64,000 nucleotides of DNA from Planctomycetaceae bacterium (GTDB lineage Bacteria; Planctomycetota; Planctomycetia; Planctomycetales; Planctomycetaceae): positions 1 to 64,000 of the forward strand of contig JAKFWA010000051.1 of assembly GCA_021732995.1 (NCBI GenBank), given 5' to 3'. How positions within the stretch are numbered: the first letter of the stretch is position 1; each line of letters opens with the position of its first letter. The notes beneath the pieces are model-generated. The model ran no database searches. It had not been told where the DNA came from and saw only the letters and a list, made by a program, of their open reading frames with translations. The translations under genes were made by a program, and so were the position numbers. This document shows, piece by piece, positions 31,728 to 40,494 of the stretch.

Positions 31728-32233
31728 CTTCAGCTACCACTACACCCAAGAGCCCGAACTTTCCTCAAGTGACCGAACCTCACGGAACTGCGGCCGGAGC
31801 TAACTACAGCGCAGCTCACATGGGAAAGTTCCAGGAACTCACGCGCTACGCCATCAGGCATCCCGCCGCCGGAGGAACCGTCAGAGGCAAGGTCTTCCTG
31901 CAGGAACTGTTGGGACTCTCCGGCATGGAGATCTCGTTCGGCCTGCTCCCTGCGAACACTTCATTTCCCTTCTACCACAAGCATCAGCAGAACGAAGAGG
32001 TCTACCTGTTCCTGAGTGGGCACGGTCAGTTTCAGGTGGACGGTGAAGTGCTGGATATCAGCGAGGGCTCAGCCGTGCGCGTTTCGCCGGACGGAGTGCG
32101 AGCTTTTCGCAACACGTCTGATGAGGCCATGTTCTACGTGGTGATTCAGGCCAAAGAGGGATCGCTCGAACAATGGACGGGAACAGATGGCATCGGCGTT
32201 CCCGGCCAGGTGCAGTGGCCGACGACGGCTTGA
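31724..32233 (+). CDS. cupin-domain protein
   Basis: 169 residues. The cupin core runs from about residue 70 to 150: FPFYHKHQQNEEVYLFLSGHGQFQVDGEVLDISEGSAVRVSPDGVRAFRNTSDEAMFYVVI. The motif-1 metal ligands are probably H-x-H in YHKHQQNEEVY. In motif 2 the usual His is replaced (GVRAFRN). It may be an enzyme or a binding protein of the small-molecule class. It overlaps the TetR gene by four bases and is probably its target, which fits a small detoxification or metabolite-sensing unit. Confidence 0.9.
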   Translation: MTSATTTPKSPNFPQVTEPHGTAAGANYSAAHMGKFQELTRYAIRHPAAGGTVRGKVFLQELLGLSGMEISFGLLPANTSFPFYHKHQQNEEVYLFLSGHGQFQVDGEVLDISEGSAVRVSPDGVRAFRNTSDEAMFYVVIQAKEGSLEQWTGTDGIGVPGQVQWPTTA

Positions 32234-32234
32234 G

Positions 32235-34673
32235 CTACGGCTTCGCCCCACGCACGGTGAAGAGCTGCGTCGTCAGAAACGCATCGCCTTGCTCTGTGCG
32301 CACGAAGAGTTCCGGCGACCAGTCCGTGATTTGCTGGATCTGGTCGGGGCGCAACGAATCCTTCGGTCGCAAGCCGGTGACCGCGAGACCTTCCGGATTC
32401 AGCACTCCCGCACGCTGCAACTGCTCAAACCGCTTTGCTGTGACGAAATCGGTGTAGCCGTAACCGGACTCGCGGTACCGAAAAATCTCGCCCCAGTTGA
32501 CGAAGATATGCGTGATGCCTTCAGCGGTGAGCTGTTGCTGGATCTCGGCGGCGGCTCGCAGTGGTTGCTGGCCCGGTTCGGTATTCGGCTGCTTCGCCGA
32601 ACACCACTCTTCGAAAATCGAGACATCAAACACGGTGTTGTAGATCAGTGGAAACCGCGCGTCGAAAACTTGAGCTTCACCGACCATCAGTACCTTTGAG
32701 CCCGGCGGCAGATGCTCATTCAGCCACGCAATGCCCGGTGCAGTTGCCTGCACGCCCTTGGTGAGTGCGTTCATGTCGCTGAGGTAAGCGTTTAATCCGC
32801 AGTTTGGCAGAGTGATAAATGCCAGGTTGAACAGCACGCAGAGGCTGATCCAGCCTCCAGCCGCGTTGCGCCATAAGCGGGTTGCGGACCAGACGGCTCC
32901 AATACCAGCCAGCGCCGAAACGACTGGAATCATCGGAATCCAGAAGCGATCGATGCGATGCGTCAGCAGCCACCACGAGCCAAACAGGTAGGCGATGTAC
33001 ACCCACGCGGCGCTGATGAGTCGGCTTTGAAAACGCAGCGCGCCTGCAGACAACGCGGCGCCGCGGCTTTCATCCCACGCCTCTGCCGCATCGCGCCGCC
33101 TCAGCAGGATGAGTGAGAACGGAGCCAGCGAGAACAACAGCGGGCTGAGCCAGTCGCTCTTGAAACTGACATCAAACAGTTTCACCAGGATGTCCGCAGG
33201 CTGGTGGTGTGGAGGTCCGTGGGCCCGCTTCCAGTTGACTTCGAGTGTTGGCGTCCAGTCGATGCCATGAAAGACGGTATTAAGCAGCGGGTAAACGGGG
33301 TTGCCGGTTTCGATCAGGTTCTTAAGCAACCACGGTCCGACAGCGAGGCCCGTTCCGATTCCGAACACAATCACGTTGGCAGCGATCAAACGCCAGAGAC
33401 CATTCTTGTGTGATGTGATAGCGGGCGTCGCCTCGTCCGGGTTTGATGACCTCACTCTTATGCTCAGCCATAGCACCAACGCCGCACACGGAATGACGAC
33501 GGACAGCATGCCAGGATACTTGCAGGCCATTGAGCTGCCCGCGAACAGGCCGGTCAGCAGCAAGTCGTTTCGACGTTGGCCGCGTTCGATCCACAGAGCG
33601 AGCGCGAAGGCCGTTAGAAACAGATACAGCGTGGCTCCGCCTTCAGCGTAAGCAATGACCGAGATGCGATAGGTCCACGGCGTCGTCAGATGAATGACCG
33701 CCGCGATCCATGCCGCCGTCAAACCGAACCAACGTTTCACTGCCGCAAAGACCGCCAAGCCAGTTAGCAGCCCGAACGTTCCGAGTACCAACTGTCCCGC
33801 GAGTGCCCCTGCGAACCAGTCACCGTGCAGCACCATGCCCTGCAGCAGGAACATCTCTGTGAAGAACGGGAAACTCGTATAAACGTTATGCGGCAGGAAG
33901 AAGATCGAACCCGCCGCGTACCACTCTTTGGGACCTTGCAGGTGGTATTCCTTCACGTCGAAATCGATCGACGGCAACAGAGCCCCCAGCCACATCGCAA
34001 GCACGAACAGAGCGACGACGATGACTGCCAGACCACGGCCCAAGACGGGAAAGGGAATCTGTCCCCGCAGAGCGAGATCCCACCATCGAACTTCTTGCTT
34101 GGCACCAGTTGATGTCTTCGAGTCAGAATTCGCAGCGCTGGGCCGGCACTGCCGGACGAATGCCATTCCGTCGAAGACCAGCCCCAAGACTGCGGCTAAG
34201 GATGTCAGCACAGCCAGAGTGCTTGTCTTGAGTAGCCCGGCCAACCCGCAGCCCAGCACCAGCAGGGACATCGCGGACAAGCCGAGTCCGTAGCCAACTA
34301 CGATTCGTTCGATCCGCGACAGCGATTCTCTCAGCTTCATCGCGCGCAGCAGCCCAGTACCCAGTCCCCACGCTCCGGCAAGTATCCACGCCGCCGTAAG
34401 AATCATCGGCACACGCTGCGGGAAGAACCGCCAACCAGCGGGATCAGCATCCGGGTGAGCAACCACGCAGTTCCAGAGGATATCTGGAAGCTCCAGCCAG
34501 ATGACTGAGCGATTCAGCGGTGGATTGCTGTTGGGCAGATCCAGCCCGAAGAAAATCACGGCAAACAGTCCGAGCCAGGCGACGGCAATGAGTACGGAAA
34601 CTGGCGTTCTTGCCGACCCTGATTGACCCATTGGCGAAGCTCGCGGTCCTGATGGCGAGGATGACTGTGACAT
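32235..34673 (-). CDS. GT39-like multi-pass membrane glycosyltransferase
   Basis: About 812 residues from the ATG at 34673. Upstream the frame stays open to 34868 but is R-rich and non-hydrophobic; an ATG at 34694 is another option. About 12 membrane helices are visible. The first periplasmic loop has the acidic pattern FDVKEYHLQGPKEW, equivalent to the conserved D/E pair of ArnT/PMT-like enzymes. Helix 5 onwards carries FFTEMFLLQGMVL. The C-terminal periplasmic part (about 620-800) is soluble. It probably transfers a sugar from a polyprenyl carrier; donor and acceptor are unknown. Its stop lies one base from the cupin stop. Confidence 0.85.
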   Translation of the reverse strand: MSQSSSPSGPRASPMGQSGSARTPVSVLIAVAWLGLFAVIFFGLDLPNSNPPLNRSVIWLELPDILWNCVVAHPDADPAGWRFFPQRVPMILTAAWILAGAWGLGTGLLRAMKLRESLSRIERIVVGYGLGLSAMSLLVLGCGLAGLLKTSTLAVLTSLAAVLGLVFDGMAFVRQCRPSAANSDSKTSTGAKQEVRWWDLALRGQIPFPVLGRGLAVIVVALFVLAMWLGALLPSIDFDVKEYHLQGPKEWYAAGSIFFLPHNVYTSFPFFTEMFLLQGMVLHGDWFAGALAGQLVLGTFGLLTGLAVFAAVKRWFGLTAAWIAAVIHLTTPWTYRISVIAYAEGGATLYLFLTAFALALWIERGQRRNDLLLTGLFAGSSMACKYPGMLSVVIPCAALVLWLSIRVRSSNPDEATPAITSHKNGLWRLIAANVIVFGIGTGLAVGPWLLKNLIETGNPVYPLLNTVFHGIDWTPTLEVNWKRAHGPPHHQPADILVKLFDVSFKSDWLSPLLFSLAPFSLILLRRRDAAEAWDESRGAALSAGALRFQSRLISAAWVYIAYLFGSWWLLTHRIDRFWIPMIPVVSALAGIGAVWSATRLWRNAAGGWISLCVLFNLAFITLPNCGLNAYLSDMNALTKGVQATAPGIAWLNEHLPPGSKVLMVGEAQVFDARFPLIYNTVFDVSIFEEWCSAKQPNTEPGQQPLRAAAEIQQQLTAEGITHIFVNWGEIFRYRESGYGYTDFVTAKRFEQLQRAGVLNPEGLAVTGLRPKDSLRPDQIQQITDWSPELFVRTEQGDAFLTTQLFTVRGAKP

Positions 34674-34962
34674 TCCCGGACAGAGCGAAACCATACCGCG
34701 CCGCCCGGTCCGGTCCACCGCAACGACTGCGTTAACTCCAAAAGCTGTGAGAACTTGGCTGCAGATCCGGAACCCCGCCGCCGATCCACGTGTCCAGACG
34801 ACTCGCAGGCGACACTCAGAAAGGTGCAACGCCCGGCGCAGTCCAGCTTTAGGCGTTGCAACGATCATCCGGCCAACGCATCAGAGAACGCTTGCGGGAG
34901 AGCAGGCGGCAGCAAACCGTCGCTTGCTTCACCCCGCCAACGCGTTAAATTTCGGCCGCTTT

Positions 34963-35036
34963 GGCAAGGTAGCTCAGTCGGTTAGAGCACCGGCTTCATA
35001 AGCCGGGTGTCGCGGGTTCGAGTCCCGCCCTTGCTA
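34963..35036 (+). tRNA. tRNA-Met (CAT), elongator type
   Basis: A 74-nt cloverleaf without encoded CCA. The acceptor stem is GGCAAGG/CCTTGCT with a G-U at pair 1-72 and A as discriminator. The D-stem is GCTC/GAGC, the anticodon stem CCGGC/GCCGG with loop TTCATAA, and the T-arm GCGGG TTCGAGT CCCGC. The three-G-C anticodon stem of the initiator is absent (C-G at 31-39), so it is elongator Met or, if C34 is lysidine-modified, Ile2. Confidence 0.95.
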
Positions 35037-35044
35037 TTCTCTTG

Positions 35045-35089
35045 AAACCCCGAAAATGTGGCGGAAACGCCTGCGTTTTCGGGGTTTTT
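35045..35089 (+). terminator. rho-independent terminator of the tRNA gene
   Basis: A 12-bp perfect stem, AAACCCCGAAAA at 35045-35056 and TTTTCGGGGTTT at 35076-35087, followed by T-T (35088-35089) and further pyrimidines. The 19-nt loop contains a small GCG-GAAA-CGC hairpin with a GNRA tetraloop. It lies nine bases after the tRNA. Confidence 0.85.
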
Positions 35090-35317
35090 CGTTTCGTGGC
35101 TGAGTTTTGGGAGGTGTCCTCCAACTTCTCCGGATTGCCAATTGAGGAATGTACTTCCCCGTTTTGGTGCGAGCATTGGTGTAAGCTGAGTTGTCTGGCC
35201 AGCCTCTGCAACGCCTTCTGGAATCAACCCTGCTACTACCGGTGATGGTTCGCCCAGCGGAAAGGCGAGGCAGAAGTTCGAGGGCACCTGACACGTCCTC
35301 TCTTAAGGGATCGTGAT

Positions 35318-36952
35318 ATGTTGAATGTCGCAGCAACTTCTCCCTCAACCACGTTTGCTCTGCATGATGTCCTGCCGGCCCGCGATCTGCTGGTGACGGT
35401 TAAGCCTCAGGAGTCACTATCGGGGTTGTTGAAAAGGAATCCGGCACGAGTTTCTGAGCAACCACCCATTGAGGCTTGCTGCGACTACTCTACGGACTGC
35501 GTCGCGCAGATCGATACGCACCCATTGATTGCGGCGACGGACCTCGCGTACAGCGGTCATCGTCCACTAATTCTCTCGCCCGACATGATCTGGGTGACCA
35601 TCCTGCAGGGGCTGGCACAGCATGTCTTCAACAACCCGGAACAGCATCGCAGCAAGCTGGTATCACACTCCGGCAAGCAAGCGATGAGTATTCGCATTCC
35701 CAAGCTTGTGGAAGGCAGTCCTGAGAACCTCTGGGATAAAATCATTGCGCAGTTCACTGAGGAAATGCAGCGCCGGCTGGGGGCTTCCTATTCACGATTC
35801 ATCTCAGACTTCACGACGACCGGGCCGCTCGAATTGACCGCCTGCCAAGTCGCGCTGATGGACCTGTACGCGCCTTATTTTGACTATCAGATGAGGGGAG
35901 TCTGCGGAATTCCCCAGATCACGCTTGAGGGTGAAGTCCGCGACTGGAAGAACCTGCGAAAGAAAATCGAAACCCTGCGGGATTTTGATCTGGATTGGTG
36001 GCTCGCTGAGCTGCGCCCCATCTGCGATCACTTCGTCAGAGCTGCGGAAGGGGATGTTGATCGGACATTCTGGAGAAACATTCATAAGAACGAGACTCAG
36101 TATGGCGCGACTCGCATCAACGGTTGGATGGTCAAACTGATTCCCTACGTCGAAAACAACGGGACTGGGCAATACACCGTTCGCAATCCGATATTCAACG
36201 ATCCGGAAGCAGAGCTGACGACCTCGATGCTGCCTTCCGGCATTTCGAGCGTGCAATTGTTGTATGAAGAGCTGGATGAATCGACGAAGAAGGTTCATCC
36301 GAAGTCCTGCTACGAGTTGCTGGGTGGATTTATTGGAGTTGCTCAGATCGCGAGTTCGAAAGCCCTGCGCCCGAAACTCGGCTGGGCGATTCGGCGCGGA
36401 GGGGCGGCGAGCCGCTGGCAACAGATGCTGGCTGTTCATAACCCGACTCCGCCGTTGGGCGCTTCCGCGTTCGCCGAAGCAGCGCGGGATGTGCTGGGTG
36501 TGCTGGTAAACAAATATAATGGTGGTCTTTCCCGCATCTCTGCGGAGATGCGCCACTTCTATAGCATGTGTAATGGTGTCACGATCGGTGCCGATCAGAA
36601 CCGTCTCGTGATTCGTCCCTTTGAGAGTTGCGACGTTTTCAAGAATCCGCCCTTGTATGATCCGGCGCAACCAGCGGGTCCGCCTGAAGCTCACAATGAG
36701 ACTCAGGGGTATGACTGGTGGTTCCGCTTTGGCGATTTTGCTGACGGATCGTTTGTGGCCATCAGACTGCGATCCACCTATGCGGGAGGCGATGGCGACT
36801 ACTGGTTCGTGCTGCACGGCGGACGGGGCGCGGAGATTCAGGGGCGCGTCCCGATTGTTGCGACATCGCTGAACCAGTTCTTGCTGCAGGTCCTGACATC
36901 GGGAGGTCGGCCGACCTCATTCACGCCATTGTCTCCGACACCCGAATACTGA
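35318..36952 (+). CDS. DUF4419 protein with C-terminal SUKH-like (SMI1/KNR4) domain
   Basis: 544 residues, cytosolic. The N-terminal two-thirds is DUF4419: HPLIAATDLAYSGHRPLILSPDMIWVTILQGLAQHVFNNPEQHRSKLVSHSGK is a close match to the family start, and TACQVALMDLYAPYFDYQMRGVCGIPQITLEG is its centre. The C-terminal part (about 405-540) resembles SMI1/KNR4, with EMRHFYSMCNGVTIGADQNRLVIRPF and DWWFRFGDFADGSFVAIRLRS. SUKH domains occur in toxin-immunity proteins and cell-wall regulators, so the fusion may neutralise or sense something (inference). It lies 228 nt downstream of the tRNA terminator. Confidence 0.85.
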   Translation: MLNVAATSPSTTFALHDVLPARDLLVTVKPQESLSGLLKRNPARVSEQPPIEACCDYSTDCVAQIDTHPLIAATDLAYSGHRPLILSPDMIWVTILQGLAQHVFNNPEQHRSKLVSHSGKQAMSIRIPKLVEGSPENLWDKIIAQFTEEMQRRLGASYSRFISDFTTTGPLELTACQVALMDLYAPYFDYQMRGVCGIPQITLEGEVRDWKNLRKKIETLRDFDLDWWLAELRPICDHFVRAAEGDVDRTFWRNIHKNETQYGATRINGWMVKLIPYVENNGTGQYTVRNPIFNDPEAELTTSMLPSGISSVQLLYEELDESTKKVHPKSCYELLGGFIGVAQIASSKALRPKLGWAIRRGGAASRWQQMLAVHNPTPPLGASAFAEAARDVLGVLVNKYNGGLSRISAEMRHFYSMCNGVTIGADQNRLVIRPFESCDVFKNPPLYDPAQPAGPPEAHNETQGYDWWFRFGDFADGSFVAIRLRSTYAGGDGDYWFVLHGGRGAEIQGRVPIVATSLNQFLLQVLTSGGRPTSFTPLSPTPEY

Positions 36953-37056
36953 AAGTTGGGCAAGGGCAACTGTGTTCGGCGATCAGCCGCGGAAGATCTG
37001 GATGAGATCTGCCATCGGTGCCGGAGCCGCGTATACTTGAGATGTGTCTTGAAGCA

Positions 37057-37097
37057 AGCTGCCCCGCGTCGTCGTTATTGACGGGCGTGGGGCAGCT
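37057..37097. terminator. 14-bp hairpin between DUF4419 gene and sigma factor
   Basis: AGCTGCCCCGCGTC (37057-37070) pairs with GGGCGTGGGGCAGCT (the pairing part 37084-37097), 14 pairs including two G-U, around a 13-nt loop. No U-tract follows, so it may be a weak terminator of the DUF4419 gene or a structured 5' leader of the sigma factor, which starts 75 nt later. Confidence 0.45.
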
Positions 37098-37172
37098 CGT
37101 TCATTGTCGCAGCGTTGATGTTTAGTCTCAGCCAGCTCTGCGGGATCGTTTTCCAGGCTCTCCGACGCGGTC

Positions 37173-38864
37173 ATGCCACTCAACCTTGAACGCTACCAAC
37201 ACCCGGCCTTGCGTCAGCTTGCTGAGCAGCAAGTGCGATACGCGCCAGTACCGGTGCGGCTCAAGCAGTTGGAGCGGGCGGAACTCTTTCTGTTGAACGT
37301 TCGCCCCGAGTCCGTGATCACCTATCCCGCGCTGTTTCGCGAACTCACCGGGCGACCGACCACGAACTATCCTAGCCTGGAATTGGCTGGCGAAGTGTTG
37401 TTGCACGACCTGCGGTACTTCGTCGAAGACCTTTCCGACAGCATGCCGCTGGATGCGGCGACTTTCACCGAGCCGGCGTTTACTCAAGATGAGGTCGCGA
37501 AGCGGTTCAATATTTCACTCTCCACGGTTGAGCGTTGGCGCGAACGCGGACTCGCCGGTCGCCGGGCTCGTTGCGGCAAACGCAAACGCATCTGCTTCTT
37601 GCAGTCGCATCTCGAACGCTTCGTTGAGTTGCATCGAGCTGAGATCGAGCGCAGCGGCGAGTTCTCCCACGTCGTGAACTCGGAAAAGGAATGGATGATC
37701 CGTCGAGCGCGGCGGCTGGCTCGTCATGGCGCTTCACAGATTGAAGTGACCCGGCGGCTGGCGCGGCGACTGGGCCGTGCGGTTGAGACCATTCGAGCGA
37801 CCTTGAAGAAGCACGATGCCGAGTATCCCGACGCGGCCGTGTTTCCAGACGCTGCCGTGCAGCTCACTGACGATGATCGTCGCGAGATTTTTAGTTCTCT
37901 GAAGCGAGGGGCGTCCGCGACGAAGCTGGGCAGGCAGTATGGTCGCACTCGGTCCAGCATCTATCGAGTTGCTAAAGAGTACCGCGCTCAGATGCTCACG
38001 AAGCAACGGATTGATTACATCCAATCGCCCGATTTCGACGAGGACGACGCTGACGAAACGATGCTGGTTCCTGGCGAAGGATTGGAGCTCCCGACGACAG
38101 CGCACCAGCCATCCGCATCGGAGCTGCCTGCTTATCTGTCTGAGCTCTACGAGTTCCCGGTGCTTAGTCGCGAACAGGAACGATTCCTGTTTCGCAAGAT
38201 GAACTATCTGAAGCATAAGGCAGTGCTATTGCAGCAGGGATTGCCGAAATCGAAGCAGCAAGCTCAGGACATGGACGCGCTGGAAGCCTGGCTCGATCAG
38301 AGTCTCGTCGTGAAGAACATGATCGTGCGCTGCAATCTGCGACTGGTGGTCTCGGTTGCTCGCAAGCACAAGCAACACGGCGAAAACTTTTTCGAAATGG
38401 TCAGTGACGGCAACCTCACGCTACTGCGCGCCATTGAGACTTTCGATTTTCAGCGTGGGAACAAATTCTCCAGCTACGCTACCTGGGCGTTGATGAAGAG
38501 CTACGCGCGCACCGTTCCTGGCGAAGGTCAGCAGATGACCCGCTTCCAGACAGGCAGCGAGGAACTGCTGTCGCTGTCAGCGGACTCGCGCGGGATGAAC
38601 ACAGATGTTGAAGAGCAACTGCTCGAACAACGCTCGATTCTGGAAACGATCGTGGATCGCCTGAACGAGCGCGAGCAGGAAGCCATCAGCATGCGCTTCG
38701 CGCTGCGCGGGAACTCGAAGACTCACACGCTCGAAGAGATCAGCGCGCGATTGGGTCTCTCAAAGGAAAGAGCCCGCCAGATTATCGCCAGCGGGCTCGA
38801 CAAACTCAGAGAGATCATTCAAAGCGAAGAACTCTTCGACGATGAGGATTTTGAGTCGCGTTAG
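37173..38864 (+). CDS. sigma-70-family factor with multi-HTH N-terminal extension
   Basis: 563 residues. The sigma core occupies about 315-550. Region 1.2-like is LPAYLSELYEFPVLSREQERFLF, region 2 is NLRLVVSVARKHKQHGENFFEMVSDGNLTLLRAIETFDFQRGNKFSSYATWALMKSYARTVP, and region 4 is LNEREQEAISMRFAL...TLEEISARLGLSKERARQIIASGLDKLRE. The usual region 2 WW-IRQA motif is replaced by TWALMKSYA. The first 300 residues hold a MerR-like helix-turn-helix (103-127, FTQDEVAKRFNISLSTVERWRERGL) and at least two more HTH-like segments (about 186-213 and 247-275). The family resembles a planctomycete-specific sigma group. Target promoters are unknown. Confidence 0.92.
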   Translation: MPLNLERYQHPALRQLAEQQVRYAPVPVRLKQLERAELFLLNVRPESVITYPALFRELTGRPTTNYPSLELAGEVLLHDLRYFVEDLSDSMPLDAATFTEPAFTQDEVAKRFNISLSTVERWRERGLAGRRARCGKRKRICFLQSHLERFVELHRAEIERSGEFSHVVNSEKEWMIRRARRLARHGASQIEVTRRLARRLGRAVETIRATLKKHDAEYPDAAVFPDAAVQLTDDDRREIFSSLKRGASATKLGRQYGRTRSSIYRVAKEYRAQMLTKQRIDYIQSPDFDEDDADETMLVPGEGLELPTTAHQPSASELPAYLSELYEFPVLSREQERFLFRKMNYLKHKAVLLQQGLPKSKQQAQDMDALEAWLDQSLVVKNMIVRCNLRLVVSVARKHKQHGENFFEMVSDGNLTLLRAIETFDFQRGNKFSSYATWALMKSYARTVPGEGQQMTRFQTGSEELLSLSADSRGMNTDVEEQLLEQRSILETIVDRLNEREQEAISMRFALRGNSKTHTLEEISARLGLSKERARQIIASGLDKLREIIQSEELFDDEDFESR

Positions 38865-39166
38865 AAGTCGCGCCTCGCTTGAGGAACGATCTGCTTCACG
38901 ACGTGCATCGCGGCGGCCACCAGCGGTTTCATGAGATCGCTGTCGATGCGGTCCCAGCCGTAGGGGTTCAGGTTCTGCAATGCGTCCATTGCCAGCACAC
39001 CAAGATCACGCTGCTGCCAGACATGACGCGGACTTACATGACACTTGTCGACGGCGAGTTCGGCGATCTGGTCTTCGAACTCAATTCCGTCGAACCCGGC
39101 GATCATGGTCAGTTCCGGATTCAGGCTGGTGAGGGTGGAGCCCGCATCGATAAGGCAGGGGCTCAT
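38861..39166 (-). CDS. small hypothetical protein
   Basis: 101 residues. The ATG at 39166 has an excellent AAAGGAG six bases upstream, while the ATG at 39187 would add seven residues that are not needed. Composition is normal and soluble (FEDQIAELAVDKCHVSPRHVWQQRDLGVLAMDALQNLNPYGWDRI). No family is recognised. It overlaps the last four bases of the sigma gene and is convergent with it. It may be unrelated to the sigma factor. Confidence 0.7.
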   Translation of the reverse strand: MSPCLIDAGSTLTSLNPELTMIAGFDGIEFEDQIAELAVDKCHVSPRHVWQQRDLGVLAMDALQNLNPYGWDRIDSDLMKPLVAAAMHVVKQIVPQARRDF

Positions 39167-39690
39167 TGGTGTGCTCCTTTCATACAAGTGAAATCAGGTG
39201 TTCAACTGAGCCTTCACCACGGAACGCTCAGGCTGTGAGCAACAATTCTCAGCAGCCGACAGTTGAACAAAGTTCAGCAAAGCAAAGGCGATGCCAGTTA
39301 ATCGCGAGGCCCGAAAAACGTGAAGAATCAGCAAGAATCGCTGATTCCGACGTCGTTGCGGTTTCCACGACCGTCGAACGGCTGTGCTCGTCTTTTAGTT
39401 CGACTGCTCTAAAGTTGAGCAGTCTTCTGCCAGCGGCAGATCAGCCATTGTTTCAGGTCGTTGCGAACGCCCAACTAGACAGCGTTAAAGCTTGCCAGGT
39501 TCTGTGGAGACGGCCGACTTATCGAGCACAGAGAACCACAGCCGACGCATTGTCGGATCAATATGTGTTGTTCTGAGCTGCCACGACCGGCGGGCTACAC
39601 AGTTTGAATCTTGTCCCTAACATCTGGCCCTTTGTAAGGAGCGCTGTTCTCCCTTGGAATTCCTTCAATGCCTATTAGAAGGCCCGACTT
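39167..39690. other. intergenic, no supported gene
   Basis: 524 nt upstream of the Fae-family gene. An 8-bp hairpin, GACTGCTC/GAGCAGTC, lies at 39402-39424 (loop 7 nt), with no T-tract following. Open frames here are S/R-rich with no known family. Promoters for both divergent neighbours must be here but are not clear. Confidence 0.4.
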
Positions 39691-40233
39691 ATGAGCCGCA
39701 TTGTCATGCGTACTGGTGAAGCTCTCGTTGAAGATACTCCCCCATGGTCCGCTGCTGAGCCAGAAGTGGTGATTGGCGAACTCGACGGTCCGGTCGGCGC
39801 CGCGATTGCCAACATGATTGGCGACCAGAACCGAGGTCACTCGAAGGTCTTCGCGATCATGAACTGCGACGTACAGGTTCGCCCCACAACGGTCATGGTG
39901 AGCAAGGTCACCGTCACCAACACCAAGTACACCAACATCCTGATGGGTACGGTGCAAGCCGCGATTGCCAACGGTGTGTTGGACGCTGTTCGCGCCGGCG
40001 ATATTCCGAAAGAGAAAGCCAACGATCTCGGCATCATCGTCTCGGTGTGGCTGGACCCCAGCGTCGTGACTGAAAAGATCGACCACGAGATTCTCTTCAA
40101 GACCAATCGCGCTGCGACGGCCAAGGCGATCGGCAAAGCGATGCGCAACGAGCCATCCATCGACTGGCTGCTGGAGAATCAGGACAAAATCACTCACTGC
40201 TTCCATCAGATGGCTCTCGACGGGCAGATCTAG
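39691..40233 (+). CDS. formaldehyde-activating enzyme (Fae) family protein
   Basis: 180 residues. The N-terminus GEALVEDTPPWSAAEPEVVIGELDGPVGAAIAN aligns with the Fae start (GEALVGDGNEVAHIDLIIG), followed by TTVMVSKVTVTN and GTVQAAIANGV in the expected order. Fae condenses formaldehyde with H4MPT to methylene-H4MPT. By eye the catalytic His of Fae (H17 in the Methylorubrum enzyme) aligns with Glu in AAEPEVV, so activity is doubtful and a Fae-like paralogue is likely. A GAAGG Shine-Dalgarno lies about eight bases upstream. Related genes for H4MPT synthesis occur 1.5-3 kb downstream. Confidence 0.9.
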   Translation: MSRIVMRTGEALVEDTPPWSAAEPEVVIGELDGPVGAAIANMIGDQNRGHSKVFAIMNCDVQVRPTTVMVSKVTVTNTKYTNILMGTVQAAIANGVLDAVRAGDIPKEKANDLGIIVSVWLDPSVVTEKIDHEILFKTNRAATAKAIGKAMRNEPSIDWLLENQDKITHCFHQMALDGQI

Positions 40234-40288
40234 TGGCGCTTCGAACTTGCCAGCCCTGTGTACTGAGCAGCACTCTGGTATTTGCGCC

Positions 40289-40370
40289 GGGAGGCCGAGG
40301 CTCCTGCCGAGCCGCGTGAGCGAATCGGCCTGGCCTCGAGCGCCCGGCTCGGCAGGAGCCTCGCCCTCCC
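40289..40370. repeat. long imperfect palindrome, planctomycete dispersed repeat
   Basis: Two 26-nt arms (40289-40314 and 40345-40370) are reverse complements with one mismatch, separated by 30 nt. Inside each arm, GAGGCTCCTGCCGAGCCG is exact. Translated, this sequence gives the GEAPAEP and GSAGASPSR peptides often seen in spurious planctomycete proteins, so it is probably a REP/MITE-like dispersed element rather than a terminator. It lies between the Fae-family gene and the methyltransferase. Confidence 0.8.
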
Positions 40371-40494
40371 GATCATGGGTCTGCGCAACTGCTGAGGTAC
40401 GGCTCGATAAGCCGTTTTGTGACAGCTTTCTGGCTTTGAGACTTCGGCTTTGGACATTCCTTTGTCGGGTGAGCCTTGAACCTTTGACAATGGG

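Noticed and set aside
34963-35317. Integrated element at the tRNA gene
   Set aside because: No integrase, no att-like repeat of the tRNA 3' end was found, and the terminator directly follows the tRNA.
39402-39424. 8-bp hairpin as a terminator
   Set aside because: No U-tract and no gene ends just upstream of it on the plus strand; listed only within the intergenic entry.
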